Source: Fibrobacterota bacterium (GTDB taxonomy: Bacteria > Fibrobacterota > Chitinivibrionia > Chitinivibrionales > Chitinispirillaceae). From it: a DNA stretch of 64,000 bases. The notes under the pieces are model-generated. The model did no database searches, had not been told where the DNA came from, and saw nothing but the letters and a program-made list of their open reading frames with translations. Of the stretch, positions 1 through 9,529 are shown one piece after another. Position 1 is the stretch's first letter. Every line of letters begins with the position of its first letter. The stretch is taken from assembly GCA_023436205.1 (NCBI GenBank), contig JAEZKC010000117.1, positions 124,001-188,000 on the forward strand, in the 5' to 3' direction. Made by a program: the position numbers and the translations under genes.

Positions 1-820
1 TGTGGAGGATGTGGATACCCGAGCCCTGACAAAACATCTGCGTACTCGCGGTGCACTCAAAGGTGTGATTTGGGCTGGTGAGGGTCCGGTTTCCACCGAT
101 GAACTGGTCCAGAAGGCAAAAGCCTGGAAGGGTTTGGTCGGCAGTGACCTGGTAAAAGATGTCACCTGCGAAAAAAGTTATGTATGGAACAAAAGCGCGG
201 AAAATTACCGCTTTTCCATAGTGGCCTTCGACTTCGGTATCAAATACAACATCCTTAGAATATTGGAAAACCTGGGATGCAAAATCACCGTGGTCCCTGC
301 CACAACCAGTGCCGAAGAAGTTCTCTCCTACGAACCGGATGGCATTTTTCTCTCAAACGGCCCCGGCGATCCGGCAGCGGTCACCTACGCCATCGAAACA
401 ATCAAACACCTCATCGGCAAAAGACCCATGTTCGGGATCTGTCTTGGGCATCAGCTCATATCTCTGGCCCTGGGCGGATCAACCTATAAGCTCAAATTCG
501 GTCACAGAGGTGCCAATCATCCGGTGAAGAACCTTGAGACCGGAGTGATTGAGATCACCAGTCAGAATCACGGTTTCTGTGTGGACACAGAGAGCCTGCG
601 CACTAAAGGTGTGACCATGTCTCACTTGAACCTCAATGATAACACCTGTGAGGGGCTGGCCTGCCCTGAACGCGATCTGTTCTGCGTTCAATACCATCCT
701 GAAGCGTCTCCGGGACCTCACGATTCAGGTTACCTCTTTGAGAAATTTATCAGAATGATGGAACAGAAGAGTTCCAAATCAAAAGGCACTGTGCGAAGCG
801 CGGTAGGAATCGGTAACTGA
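1..820 (+). CDS. carA: Carbamoyl-phosphate synthase small (glutaminase) subunit, 5'-truncated by window edge
   Basis: This subunit hydrolyses glutamine and passes ammonia to CarB for carbamoyl phosphate, the precursor of pyrimidines and arginine. The visible 272 residues begin at VEDVDTRALT, which matches the middle of the family. About 100 N-terminal residues therefore lie upstream of the window, and the first GTG is not the true start. The class I amidotransferase domain is intact: nucleophile Cys in FGICLGHQ and His/Glu in QYHPEASPGPHDSG. The gene lies 79 bp before carB on the same strand, so co-transcription is expected. Confidence 0.96.
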   Translation, partial: VEDVDTRALTKHLRTRGALKGVIWAGEGPVSTDELVQKAKAWKGLVGSDLVKDVTCEKSYVWNKSAENYRFSIVAFDFGIKYNILRILENLGCKITVVPATTSAEEVLSYEPDGIFLSNGPGDPAAVTYAIETIKHLIGKRPMFGICLGHQLISLALGGSTYKLKFGHRGANHPVKNLETGVIEITSQNHGFCVDTESLRTKGVTMSHLNLNDNTCEGLACPERDLFCVQYHPEASPGPHDSGYLFEKFIRMMEQKSSKSKGTVRSAVGIGN

Positions 821-899
821 CAAGACCATATAATATAGAAGATAAAAAACTCTCAACCTCCCGAACGGCTTCACAGCCGCGGGTCGATGAAGGAAAAGT

Positions 900-3800
900 A
901 TGCCGAAAAGAGAAGACATAAAACGGATCCTGATAATTGGAAGCGGACCCATTATAATCGGACAGGCATGCGAGTTTGACTACTCGGGAACACAGGCCTG
1001 CAAGGCACTCAAGGAAGAAGGGTTTGAGGTGATTCTGGTCAACTCCAACCCCGCTACCATCATGACAGACCCCAACATGGCCGACCGCACTTACATCGAG
1101 CCGATCACCCCGGAGATTGTTGAGAAGATTATCGCACGTGAACGCCCGGATGCGATTCTTCCCACCATGGGAGGTCAAACCGGACTGAATACCGCCATGG
1201 AACTTTCTGAAAACGGGGTTCTTCAGCGCTATAACGTCCAGCTTATCGGTGCCGATGAAAAAGCCATCAAAAGGGCGGAAGACCGCAGTGAATTCAAAGA
1301 AGCAATTAACCGCATCGGCCTAGATCTTCCAAAGAGTGCCTTCGCCTACAATGTGGATGAGGCCTGGGCCATTGCAAAAGAAATCGGCTTTCCGCTTATC
1401 ATTCGTCCGAGTTTTACCATGGGTGGAACTGGCGGCGGCATCGTCTATAATGAAAGCGATTTTGAAAGAGCTGCCCAGTACGGTCTTCACTGCAGCCGCA
1501 TAAACGAGATTCTCATTGAGGAATCGGTTATCGGATGGAAAGAATACGAACTGGAAATCATGCGTGACAAAGCAGATAATGTGGTGATCATCTGCTCCAT
1601 TGAAAACCTCGACCCCATGGGTGTGCACACTGGTGACAGCGTGACAGTCGCTCCTGCCCAGACACTTTCTGACAGACAGTACCAGCTTATGCGTGATGCC
1701 TCCGTGGCCATCATACGGGAAATCGGCATTGAAACTGGCGGCTCCAACATTCAGTTTGCAGTGAATCCGGAAAACGGACGCATGGTGGTTATTGAAATGA
1801 ACCCCCGGGTGAGCAGAAGTTCCGCTCTGGCATCCAAGGCGACCGGATTCCCTATCGCCAAGTTTGCCGCCAAACTCGCAGTGGGATACACTCTTGACGA
1901 AATCAGAAACGACATCACCAAGGAAACGCCGGCATCTTTTGAACCAACCATCGACTACTGCGTGATAAAGATCCCCCGTTTCACTTTCGAGAAGTTCCCC
2001 GAAGCCGATTCCACACTTGGAATACAGATGAAATCGGTGGGAGAAACCATGGCTATCGGACGAACCTTCAAGGAAGCACTCCAAAAGGGATTGCGCGGTC
2101 TTGAAATCGGCAAAAAAGGTTTCGAACTTATAGCCACCAAGTTTTCCACCAGAGAAGAAGTACTTGCAGCGCTTCCGGTTCCCAAATGCGATCGGCTTTT
2201 CCTTATTCGTCAGGCTCTGGAACTGGGGATCTCCGTTGAGGAGATCTGCAAAGCATCCTTGATCGACCCCTGGTTCATCAACAACATGAATGACCTGGTG
2301 CAGTTTGAGAAAAATGTCACCCCTGCACTTCTGAAAGCTTCGAAAGATGATCAGGTCAATATTGTCAGGAAAGCCAAAAAGATGGGATTCTCAGACGCCC
2401 AGATTGCAAAAGCTCTGGGCATGGAAGAACCGGCTTTCAGGCAGCTCAGAAAAGAGCTGGGCGTGCTTCCCACTTACAAGCTGGTGGATACCTGCGCTGC
2501 GGAATTCGAAGCCTATACCCCCTATTACTACTCCACTTATGAAAAAGAGGACGAAAGCAAGCCTACTGACAGGCGCAAAATCGTGATCCTCGGTGGCGGA
2601 CCAAACAGAATCGGCCAGGGTATCGAGTTTGACTACTGCTGCTGTCAGGCTTCATACGCACTGGAAGAGCTCGGTTACGAATCGATCATGGTGAACTCAA
2701 ATCCTGAGACAGTCTCCACCGACTATGACACCTCCGACAAGCTCTACTTTGAGCCGTTGACTTTCGAAGATGTGATGAACATTATCGACAATGAGAAGCC
2801 TGTTGGCGTTATCGTTCAGTTCGGCGGTCAAACCCCGCTTAATCTGGCCAAACGGCTCAAGGATGCAGGAGCTCCAATCATCGGCACCAGCGTGGAATCG
2901 ATTCAGCGTGCCGAAGACCGCGATGAGTTTGCAGTGATGCTCAGAAAAATCAATGTAAACCAGCCTGCAAACGGAATCGCAAAATCAACCGAAGAGGCAT
3001 TGCAGATCGCAAGAAGCATTGGATATCCGGTTCTTCTGCGTCCCTCCTTTGTTCTGGGTGGTCGTGCCATGCGCATCGTATACGATGATGCAGAGCTCCA
3101 GTCGTTTATCGTGGAAGCCCAGGCCGCGGCAGAAAACAAGCCCGTACTTATTGATAAATTTATCGGCGATGCAATCGAAGTGGATGTGGACGCCATATCG
3201 GACGGCAAGCAGACAATGATCTGCGGAATCATGGAACATATCGAGGAGGCCGGGATTCACTCCGGAGACAGCGCATGCGTGCTTCCTCCCCATACCCTCT
3301 CCGAAGATATCGTTTCAGAGATTCGCCGCATTACCATAGAGATCGCAAAGGAGCTTCAGGTCATAGGGCTCCTCAACATCCAGTTTGCCATTAAAGAGGA
3401 AACGGTGTATGTGCTGGAAGTAAATCCGCGTGCATCCCGTACAGTTCCTTTCGTATCCAAGGCAGTGGCTGTTCCATGGGCCAAGATTGCCGCCAAGGTA
3501 ATGACCGGCAAAAAACTCTCTGAACTTCCTGAAGCGGTGGAGAAATCCATTGACTACTTTGCAGTTAAGGAATCGGTGCTGCCCTTCAATAAATTCCCGG
3601 GAGCTGATATCATCCTCGGGCCTGAAATGAAGTCCACCGGTGAAGTGATGGGACTTGACAAGGATTTCGGTCTTGCATTTGCCAAGAGCCAGGAAGCCGC
3701 CGGCAACAAATTGCCCCGTCGTGGCTCTGTTTTCATCAGTGTCAGAAACAGCATGCGCAGAAATATCATTTTCATGGTGAAGACACTCTCCGCCATGGGA

Positions 3801-4178
3801 TTCAAGATTTATGCTTCCGAAGGCACCTGGAGGGTTCTGAGTTCAAGTGGAATCAACACCAAAATGGTTCCCAAAATCGGTGAAGGAAAGCCTGATATCA
3901 TCGACCTGATCAAAGGCGGAGATATCGACTTTATCATCAATGTTCCTGCCGGCAAGAAGAGCCAAATGGATTCCAAGCCGATCAGAAGTGCTGCCGTTTC
4001 CCAGGGTGTGCCCTATATCACCACACTTGAGGGAGCCCAGGCTGCAATCAGCGGAGTGGATTCACTGGAACGGACAGGCTTTTCAGTCAAACCGATTCAG
4101 GAATATGGAGAGACGAAACAAGGGACGATGCACAATACCAAGGCACATCTGGAGTCTCGAAAGATGATGTGGAACTGA
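900..4178 (+). CDS. carB: Carbamoyl-phosphate synthase large subunit
   Basis: This synthetase makes carbamoyl phosphate from bicarbonate, ATP and the ammonia delivered by CarA. The 1092 residues match the usual length. Two homologous halves are visible, each with a pre-ATP-grasp motif (IIGSGPIIIGQACEFDYSG near residue 13 and ILGGGPNRIGQGIEFDYCC in the second half) and an ATP-grasp core with NPRVSRSS or NPRASRT signatures. The last about 140 residues form the MGS-like regulatory domain that normally binds UMP, IMP or ornithine. The ATG at 900 follows a GAAGGAAA ribosome-binding site. No interruptions are seen. Confidence 0.98.
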   Translation: MPKREDIKRILIIGSGPIIIGQACEFDYSGTQACKALKEEGFEVILVNSNPATIMTDPNMADRTYIEPITPEIVEKIIARERPDAILPTMGGQTGLNTAMELSENGVLQRYNVQLIGADEKAIKRAEDRSEFKEAINRIGLDLPKSAFAYNVDEAWAIAKEIGFPLIIRPSFTMGGTGGGIVYNESDFERAAQYGLHCSRINEILIEESVIGWKEYELEIMRDKADNVVIICSIENLDPMGVHTGDSVTVAPAQTLSDRQYQLMRDASVAIIREIGIETGGSNIQFAVNPENGRMVVIEMNPRVSRSSALASKATGFPIAKFAAKLAVGYTLDEIRNDITKETPASFEPTIDYCVIKIPRFTFEKFPEADSTLGIQMKSVGETMAIGRTFKEALQKGLRGLEIGKKGFELIATKFSTREEVLAALPVPKCDRLFLIRQALELGISVEEICKASLIDPWFINNMNDLVQFEKNVTPALLKASKDDQVNIVRKAKKMGFSDAQIAKALGMEEPAFRQLRKELGVLPTYKLVDTCAAEFEAYTPYYYSTYEKEDESKPTDRRKIVILGGGPNRIGQGIEFDYCCCQASYALEELGYESIMVNSNPETVSTDYDTSDKLYFEPLTFEDVMNIIDNEKPVGVIVQFGGQTPLNLAKRLKDAGAPIIGTSVESIQRAEDRDEFAVMLRKINVNQPANGIAKSTEEALQIARSIGYPVLLRPSFVLGGRAMRIVYDDAELQSFIVEAQAAAENKPVLIDKFIGDAIEVDVDAISDGKQTMICGIMEHIEEAGIHSGDSACVLPPHTLSEDIVSEIRRITIEIAKELQVIGLLNIQFAIKEETVYVLEVNPRASRTVPFVSKAVAVPWAKIAAKVMTGKKLSELPEAVEKSIDYFAVKESVLPFNKFPGADIILGPEMKSTGEVMGLDKDFGLAFAKSQEAAGNKLPRRGSVFISVRNSMRRNIIFMVKTLSAMGFKIYASEGTWRVLSSSGINTKMVPKIGEGKPDIIDLIKGGDIDFIINVPAGKKSQMDSKPIRSAAVSQGVPYITTLEGAQAAISGVDSLERTGFSVKPIQEYGETKQGTMHNTKAHLESRKMMWN

Positions 4179-4229
4179 GGTTGAACTCATGCCCGGTATA
4201 ATGGTTATGCATGCAGTTATTTCTGGAAA

Positions 4230-4249
4230 GCCCCGTAGATTTACGGGGC
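4230..4249 (+). terminator. Hairpin downstream of carB, possible terminator
   Basis: GCCCCGTA (4230-4237) pairs perfectly with TACGGGGC (4242-4249) across a 4-nt loop. The T-rich stretch that follows is interrupted, so termination is plausible but not certain. Confidence 0.5.
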
Positions 4250-4376
4250 ATTCCAATTTATTTTCCATTTTCAGTCGTGCAGAAGGCAGTATTGTTTCCT
4301 TAAAACGATGTATTTTGCCGCCATTTGGTGAAATTCATTTCAAGCGCAAGTAGAAATCCCGGAAAGCAGGTTTCGG

Positions 4377-4532
4377 ATGTTAGAGGCGAACGGTATCAAA
4401 AGCAGTCAAGGCGACAAAAGGCCGACTGCCCCCGTCGCCGGAAGTCGTCAGAGCACTCGCAGGGAAACCGTCTTAGAAACGGAACCGGTTTTAAATCCAG
4501 ATCAACATTTCAAATCACTATACGTCAACTGA
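4377..4532 (+). CDS. Possible small protein (51 aa) in the pyrG leader
   Basis: An ATG at 4377 opens a 51-residue frame that starts MLEANGIKSS, contains NPDQHFKSLYVN at its C-terminus and stops at 4532, 30 bp before pyrG. A weak AGCAGG lies about 9 bp upstream. The residue mix (charged, Thr/Pro-rich, then an aromatic C-terminus) looks coding. A longer overlapping frame (4325-4570) is very Arg/Ser-rich and looks like noise. I do not recognise the product. It could be a real small protein or chance in a leader region. Confidence 0.35.
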   Translation: MLEANGIKSSQGDKRPTAPVAGSRQSTRRETVLETEPVLNPDQHFKSLYVN

Positions 4533-4562
4533 CCGAAGTTCGGCCGGATCAGGAGTCTTTTT

Positions 4563-6167
4563 ATGGCTAAATACATTTTTGTTACCGGTGGGGTGGTATC
4601 AAGTTTAGGAAAAGGAATCACAGCGGCATCCATTGGCCTTCTGCTTAAGTCCAGAGGCCTCAACGTGGTTCATCAGAAATACGATCCGTATCTCAATGTT
4701 GATCCCGGGACAATGAACCCCTATCAGCATGGAGAAGTATATGTTACCGATGACGGCACAGAAACCGACCTTGACCTTGGGCACTACGAAAGATTTACAG
4801 GCGTAACCACCACCCGCAACTGCAACTTCACCACTGGCCGTATATATGACTCCATTATCAAAAAGGAACGCAGAGGGGATTATCTGGGAGGAACCGTACA
4901 GGTTGTTCCACATGTGACAAACGAAATTTGCGAATCGATCCGTTCCGTGGCCAAACCGGATGTTGATGTGGTGATCTGCGAAATCGGAGGCACAGTAGGT
5001 GATATTGAGAGCCTTCCCTTTCTGGAAGCGCTGCGTCAATTCAGACAGTTTGAAGGCAAGAGCAACGTACTGTTCATCCATGTCACCCTTATCCCCTACC
5101 TGAGCAAAGCCGGTGAAGTCAAAACGAAACCAACGCAGCACTCAGTGGGAAGGCTGAGAGAGATCGGTATCATTCCCGATATTCTCATCTGCCGCACACA
5201 GATGCATTTGGATAAGGAAGTGCGTCAGAAGATATCTCTTTTCTGTAATGTTGACAAGGAAGCCGTCATTGAAGCTTTCGATGTGAAAGATACTATTTAT
5301 GAAGCACCGATGGACCTTGCCGAACAGAATCTGGACAACGTTATTCTTGATGTACTGGGTCTGCGCGCCGGCAGAAGAAATCTCAAGCCATGGCGTGAAT
5401 ACATCGAAAATGTAAAGCACGCAGACAAATGCGTGGAAATTGCGGTTGTGGGAAAATACAGTGAACTTCTGGATGCTTACAAGTCAATTCATGAATCGCT
5501 CAATCATGCTGGAGCCGCACACAGTGCCAAGGTGAAAATCAGAAGTGTTTCTGCGGAAGAGATCGAAAAAGATGGTGCAGCCAAAGTGCTTGAGGGTATT
5601 TCCGGAATTCTTGTCCCGGGGGGATTCGGCTCCCGTGGCCTTGAAGGAAAGATTATGGCCATTACCCATGCACGGGAAAACAAAGTTCCTTTCTTTGGAA
5701 TCTGTCTTGGCATGCAGATGGCGGTTATCGAGTTCGCCAGAAATGTGCTGGGTCTCAAGAACGCAGACAGTACAGAAAACGAGCCCAACTCTCCCTACCC
5801 GGTTATCCATCTCATGGAGGAGCAGAAGAAGATAATGGACATGGGGGGAACCATGCGACTTGGAGCCTATCCCTGTGTTCTCAAGAAGGATACTCTGGCT
5901 TACGCCAGCTACAGAAAAGAGAATATTTCCGAAAGACACCGTCACCGTTACGAATTCAACAATGATTACCGTGAGCAGTTCGAGAAAGCGGGGATGATTC
6001 TTTCCGGCCAGTCGCCCAATGGTTTACTGGTGGAAATAGTTGAGCTCAAGGATCATCCGTGGTTTGTGGCAGCCCAGTTTCACCCCGAGTTCAAGTCAAG
6101 ACCGATTGAGCCACATCCGCTGTTCAAAGATTTCATCGGTGCAAGTATAAAGGTACAGACTAAATAA
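4563..6167 (+). CDS. pyrG: CTP synthase
   Basis: CTP synthase aminates UTP to CTP using glutamine and ATP, the last step of pyrimidine nucleotide synthesis. The 534 residues match the family. The N-terminal synthetase domain opens KYIFVTGGVVSSLGKG, the P-loop region. The C-terminal class I glutaminase domain has nucleophile Cys in FFGICLGMQ and the His-Pro-Glu triad end in AAQFHPEFKSRP. The ATG at 4563 follows CAGGAGT. It sits between carB and purF, forming a nucleotide-synthesis block. The roughly 310-bp leader upstream holds only a possible 51-aa frame and no attenuator I can assign. Confidence 0.98.
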   Translation: MAKYIFVTGGVVSSLGKGITAASIGLLLKSRGLNVVHQKYDPYLNVDPGTMNPYQHGEVYVTDDGTETDLDLGHYERFTGVTTTRNCNFTTGRIYDSIIKKERRGDYLGGTVQVVPHVTNEICESIRSVAKPDVDVVICEIGGTVGDIESLPFLEALRQFRQFEGKSNVLFIHVTLIPYLSKAGEVKTKPTQHSVGRLREIGIIPDILICRTQMHLDKEVRQKISLFCNVDKEAVIEAFDVKDTIYEAPMDLAEQNLDNVILDVLGLRAGRRNLKPWREYIENVKHADKCVEIAVVGKYSELLDAYKSIHESLNHAGAAHSAKVKIRSVSAEEIEKDGAAKVLEGISGILVPGGFGSRGLEGKIMAITHARENKVPFFGICLGMQMAVIEFARNVLGLKNADSTENEPNSPYPVIHLMEEQKKIMDMGGTMRLGAYPCVLKKDTLAYASYRKENISERHRHRYEFNNDYREQFEKAGMILSGQSPNGLLVEIVELKDHPWFVAAQFHPEFKSRPIEPHPLFKDFIGASIKVQTK

Positions 6168-6226
6168 CACGGAACGCAGGATCTCTTTTACAGATAACAG
6201 GTAAAAACTTTTGAGAGGAAAATAAA

Positions 6227-7606
6227 GTGTTAGATGAATTGCATGAGGAATGTGGGGTCTTCGGGGTATTTAATCACCCTCAGGCGGCTCACCTGACGTA
6301 TCTGGGGTTGTATGCTCTTCAACACAGAGGTCAGGAGAGTTCTGGAATCGCAGTATCCGACTCCAACTCCATTTCAGTACTGAAAGGGATGGGGTTGGTT
6401 AGTCATGTTTTCAAGCATCAGGAAAAACTGGAAAGCCTTAAAGGGGATCTGGCTATCGGTCACAACCGATACTCCACTACCGGTTCCTCCACACTTGAAA
6501 ATGCTCAGCCGATTCTGATCAATTGCCGGGCCGGACAGATCGCCGGTGCACACAATGGCAATCTTACCAATGCAGATTCACTTCGGGAGTGGATGGTAAA
6601 CGACGGTTCGATTTTCATGTCCACTACCGATACCGAAGTCATCATGCACCTGCTCGCCCGTTCAAAGCGGGAAACGGTTGACACAATGATTCTGGATGCA
6701 TTGTCTGGAATCAAGGGTGCATACTCTCTGCTGTTTCTCACCAATGAGGCGCTCTACGGGGCACGTGATCCACGCGGTATCCGCCCTCTTATCATCGGTG
6801 AATGCGAGGGAAGTTATTTTCTCTCTTCGGAAACCTGCGCATTTGATCTGGTAGGTGCCACAATGATCAGAGAAGTTCTCCCCGGGGAAATGGTTCGCAT
6901 TGACAAGCAAGGCATCACCAGTTTTCACATTCCCACCTATGAATCAAACGTAAAGCTCTCTCACTGCGTGTTTGAGTTCATCTATTTTTCGCGACCGGAT
7001 TCATTCGTATTCGGGAAAAATGTTGACAGAGTACGTCGTAAGCTGGGGAGGCAGCTTGCAGTGGAGCACCCGGTCCCCAATGCTGACGTGGTGATTGGTG
7101 TTCCCGACAGCGCCACTACCGCAGCGCTGGGATTTGCTGAAGAATCGGGAGTAGCCTTTGATATCGGACTGATTAGAAACCACTATGTGGGAAGAACTTT
7201 TATTCATCCGGCTCAATCCGCCAGAGATTTCGGAGTGCGAATCAAATTCAATCCGGTAAAGGGAGTGCTCAAAGGCAAGAGCGTGGTTATCGTGGACGAT
7301 TCCATTGTCAGGGGTACCACCATGAAAAAGATAATCCGCCTGATTAAGACTGCCGAGCCTAAAGAGATTCACCTGCGCATCTCCTCTCCGCCCATAACCG
7401 GACCCTGCTATTACGGAATCGATATGCCTAACAAACAGGACCTGGTGGCTTCCGAATTATCGGTAAAGCAGATTCAGGAATACCTCGAAGTGGATTCCCT
7501 GGGATATCTTTCCATTGAGGGGATGCATTCTGTGATGCCGGAGCCACAGTCCAACTTCTGTGCAGCCTGTTTTAACGGGAAATATCCGGTTTTACCGGGG
7601 AAGTGA
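6227..7606 (+). CDS. purF: Amidophosphoribosyltransferase (glutamine PRPP amidotransferase)
   Basis: PurF commits PRPP to purine synthesis, transferring glutamine ammonia to form phosphoribosylamine. The start is GTG at 6227 behind GAGAGGA. The Ntn nucleophile Cys is residue 9 (EECGVFGVF), so an 8-residue propeptide must be removed, as in the Bacillus-type enzyme. The PRPP-binding motif VVIVDDSIVRGTT is present. Cys residues in LSHCVFE, GPCYYGID and CAACFNG match the four ligands of the [4Fe-4S] cluster of the Bacillus subclass, which the E. coli enzyme lacks. The 459 residues are typical, and a strong terminator follows. Confidence 0.97.
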   Translation: MLDELHEECGVFGVFNHPQAAHLTYLGLYALQHRGQESSGIAVSDSNSISVLKGMGLVSHVFKHQEKLESLKGDLAIGHNRYSTTGSSTLENAQPILINCRAGQIAGAHNGNLTNADSLREWMVNDGSIFMSTTDTEVIMHLLARSKRETVDTMILDALSGIKGAYSLLFLTNEALYGARDPRGIRPLIIGECEGSYFLSSETCAFDLVGATMIREVLPGEMVRIDKQGITSFHIPTYESNVKLSHCVFEFIYFSRPDSFVFGKNVDRVRRKLGRQLAVEHPVPNADVVIGVPDSATTAALGFAEESGVAFDIGLIRNHYVGRTFIHPAQSARDFGVRIKFNPVKGVLKGKSVVIVDDSIVRGTTMKKIIRLIKTAEPKEIHLRISSPPITGPCYYGIDMPNKQDLVASELSVKQIQEYLEVDSLGYLSIEGMHSVMPEPQSNFCAACFNGKYPVLPGK

Positions 7607-7632
7607 TTACATTTTCAAGTAATATCCCTTTC

Positions 7633-7667
7633 AGAACCCCGCTCTGCTAGAGGGGGGTTCTTTTTTT
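7633..7667 (+). terminator. Rho-independent terminator after purF
   Basis: AGAACCCC (7633-7640) pairs with GGGGTTCT (7654-7661). An inner CTCT/AGAG stem and a 3-nt loop complete the hairpin, and it runs into seven or more T residues. This is the clearest terminator in the left part of the window, and it ends the purF transcript. Confidence 0.93.
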
Positions 7668-7834
7668 CTGCTCCTACTCGTGAACGAAAAACAAACCCCT
7701 TCAAAATCAACGGAAAACACTTGGATCCCCTTGGCAGTTTTTCCCATGAATGCGGGAAATTTTCCCTTCTGTCATATTTTAACCAGAGGATACACCAGAC
7801 CCGCAACCATAGCAGAAATGCAGAGAAGTAGGCC

Positions 7835-8563
7835 TCAGCGGCCTTCGGCGAGCCTGTTCACCAGGAAGTCAGGCATCCGGATTTTTTTCATCTTGGCCTG
7901 AGTCTTGGCAAAGTCGTAGGTAACCCGCTGGATTCTGAACTCCCCTTTTTCGGTATCGAGAATACCATAGGAGGAACGGGGATCACGGTCGCGAGGCTGG
8001 CCCACACTTCCGATATTCACCAGCAGGCGAATGTTCTTGTTCTTGAACTCAAATACTTTTTCCTGGTGAACGTAAATCTCTTCACCTTCAAGAACAATGA
8101 TCATGGGGATGTGGGTGTGTCCCACTAGACAGATTTTGTTGTTGAAAAACTGGAAATTGAAAGCAGCCTCTTCAAGCGAGGTAATGTAATACCACATGTT
8201 TGGTTCATAAGGAGTCGCATGAACCAGAGTCATTATTTCCCTGGTTTTCTTAACAGGAAGCGCAGCCAGAAAGGAACGGTTTGCATCGGTGAGAGTCTGA
8301 CTTGTCCACTCGATGGCGATTTTAGCGTGGATATTGAAATGCTGTGTTGTAAGCAGATCAACAGCTGCAGCATCATGGTTGCCAAGAAGCGTTACAGGAC
8401 AGCGCTTGGATACCAGATCAACGCATTCATTGGGGTTAGCCCCGTAACCTACAACATCTCCAAGGCAAATCACCTCGTCGATACTGTTCTTATCAATATC
8501 CTCAAATACTGATTCAAGCGCTTCAAGATTGGCATGGATATCTGAGATGAAAGCATATCTCAT
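7835..8563 (-). CDS. Metallophosphoesterase, calcineurin-like family
   Basis: This is a binuclear-metal phosphoesterase of 242 residues. The metal-ligand motifs occur in order: SDIHAN (Asp8, His10), LGDVVGYG (about 35-41), LLGNHDA and VGHTHIP. The GDVVGYG motif is typical of the small single-domain family often annotated as protein phosphatase or cyclic-nucleotide phosphodiesterase. The substrate cannot be told from the sequence. The gene starts 6 bp after the FHA gene on the same strand, so the two are likely co-transcribed. That pairing suggests a phospho-signalling role, which is inference. Confidence 0.88.
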   Translation of the reverse strand: MRYAFISDIHANLEALESVFEDIDKNSIDEVICLGDVVGYGANPNECVDLVSKRCPVTLLGNHDAAAVDLLTTQHFNIHAKIAIEWTSQTLTDANRSFLAALPVKKTREIMTLVHATPYEPNMWYYITSLEEAAFNFQFFNNKICLVGHTHIPMIIVLEGEEIYVHQEKVFEFKNKNIRLLVNIGSVGQPRDRDPRSSYGILDTEKGEFRIQRVTYDFAKTQAKMKKIRMPDFLVNRLAEGR

Positions 8564-8569
8564 GAATTG

Positions 8570-9292
8570 TTATCCGTTTTCCATGAAGCGGAATGTGCTT
8601 GATCCAATCTCGATTCTGTCCTTGTGTTCAAGACGATGAGACTTGATGCCTTTTCCGTTCACCTTGATTTTTGTCATCAGTTTCTGTACCGACAGGTAAA
8701 ACCCGTCTTCATGACGTTCAATCACTGCCTGGGCCTTGTTCACCATGAAGCCGGTCACGAAGATATCATCCTCATCATCGGAACCCAAAGTGAAATAATC
8801 TCTGTCAAGCTTGTATACCACATGTTTTGTCGTTTCGATCAAAACGGCATTGGGCTGAACAGCGTTTTCCTGAGCTGAAGCCTCGTTTTCCTCAATTGCA
8901 GGCTGAACCACAGTGGACCCCGCTTTAGACACCTTCTGAGGTGTTTTGACGACCATTTCCGGTTCCTGCGCCTTTGTCACCAGCTTCTCAACTTCCGGTC
9001 CCTGATCACACTCGTAAAATATGGTGTACTTTCCGATGCAGATCTTATCACCATGCGCCAGGGTGACCTTTTTAACCTTCTTGCCATTCACAAATGTGCC
9101 GTTTAGAGAGTTCAGATCTGTCAGCACATAGGACTTATCGGTGTCTTCCTCAATCTTCACATGCCTTCTGGAAACACCCATATTGGAGATGGGAATGGTG
9201 TTTTCCGGAAGTCGTCCGATTGAAATCACCGGTTCATCCAGTTCATAGACCTTAACCGGTTCACCGTCGTAATAGACCGAATATCTCATCAT
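8570..9292 (-). CDS. Protein with two FHA domains
   Basis: FHA domains bind phosphothreonine peptides. The N-terminal domain (about residues 5-90) is canonical, with ISIGR, SRRHVKI and LNSLNGTFVNG carrying the Arg, Ser/His and Asn binding residues. A linker of about 60 residues rich in Glu, Gln, Ala and Val follows. The second FHA-like domain (about 155-238) keeps the fold pattern but lacks the Ser-x-x-His core, reading NKAQAVIE instead. It may not bind phosphopeptides. No transmembrane segment is seen. It is probably the first gene of a two-gene minus-strand operon with the phosphoesterase. Confidence 0.88.
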   Translation of the reverse strand: MMRYSVYYDGEPVKVYELDEPVISIGRLPENTIPISNMGVSRRHVKIEEDTDKSYVLTDLNSLNGTFVNGKKVKKVTLAHGDKICIGKYTIFYECDQGPEVEKLVTKAQEPEMVVKTPQKVSKAGSTVVQPAIEENEASAQENAVQPNAVLIETTKHVVYKLDRDYFTLGSDDEDDIFVTGFMVNKAQAVIERHEDGFYLSVQKLMTKIKVNGKGIKSHRLEHKDRIEIGSSTFRFMENG

Positions 9293-9529
9293 AAAGTTGG
9301 ACCTTTTGCGGTATACAATTCAGCAAAAATATACAACTAAGGTTTCTGAAAGGCAAATATTTAACCTTCCCTTCTCAATTAATCTGCCATATTTACCGCC
9401 GGAAAGTCAACCGATATCTTGAACCTCTTTGCCTTATGCTTGACATTATTTCAACTTTTTCAACAAAAATAACAGCCATTTTTCACTTACCAATTTGCAA
9501 ACATAACCGATCAGGATATATCTTCGTTA

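Noticed and set aside
1320..2084. Minus-strand frames inside carB
   Set aside because: They are shadows of the carB frame with Cys/His-rich sequence and no start signals.
4325..4570. 81-aa protein overlapping the pyrG start
   Set aside because: Composition is Arg/Ser/Gln-heavy and it overlaps pyrG. The 51-aa frame in another phase looks better.
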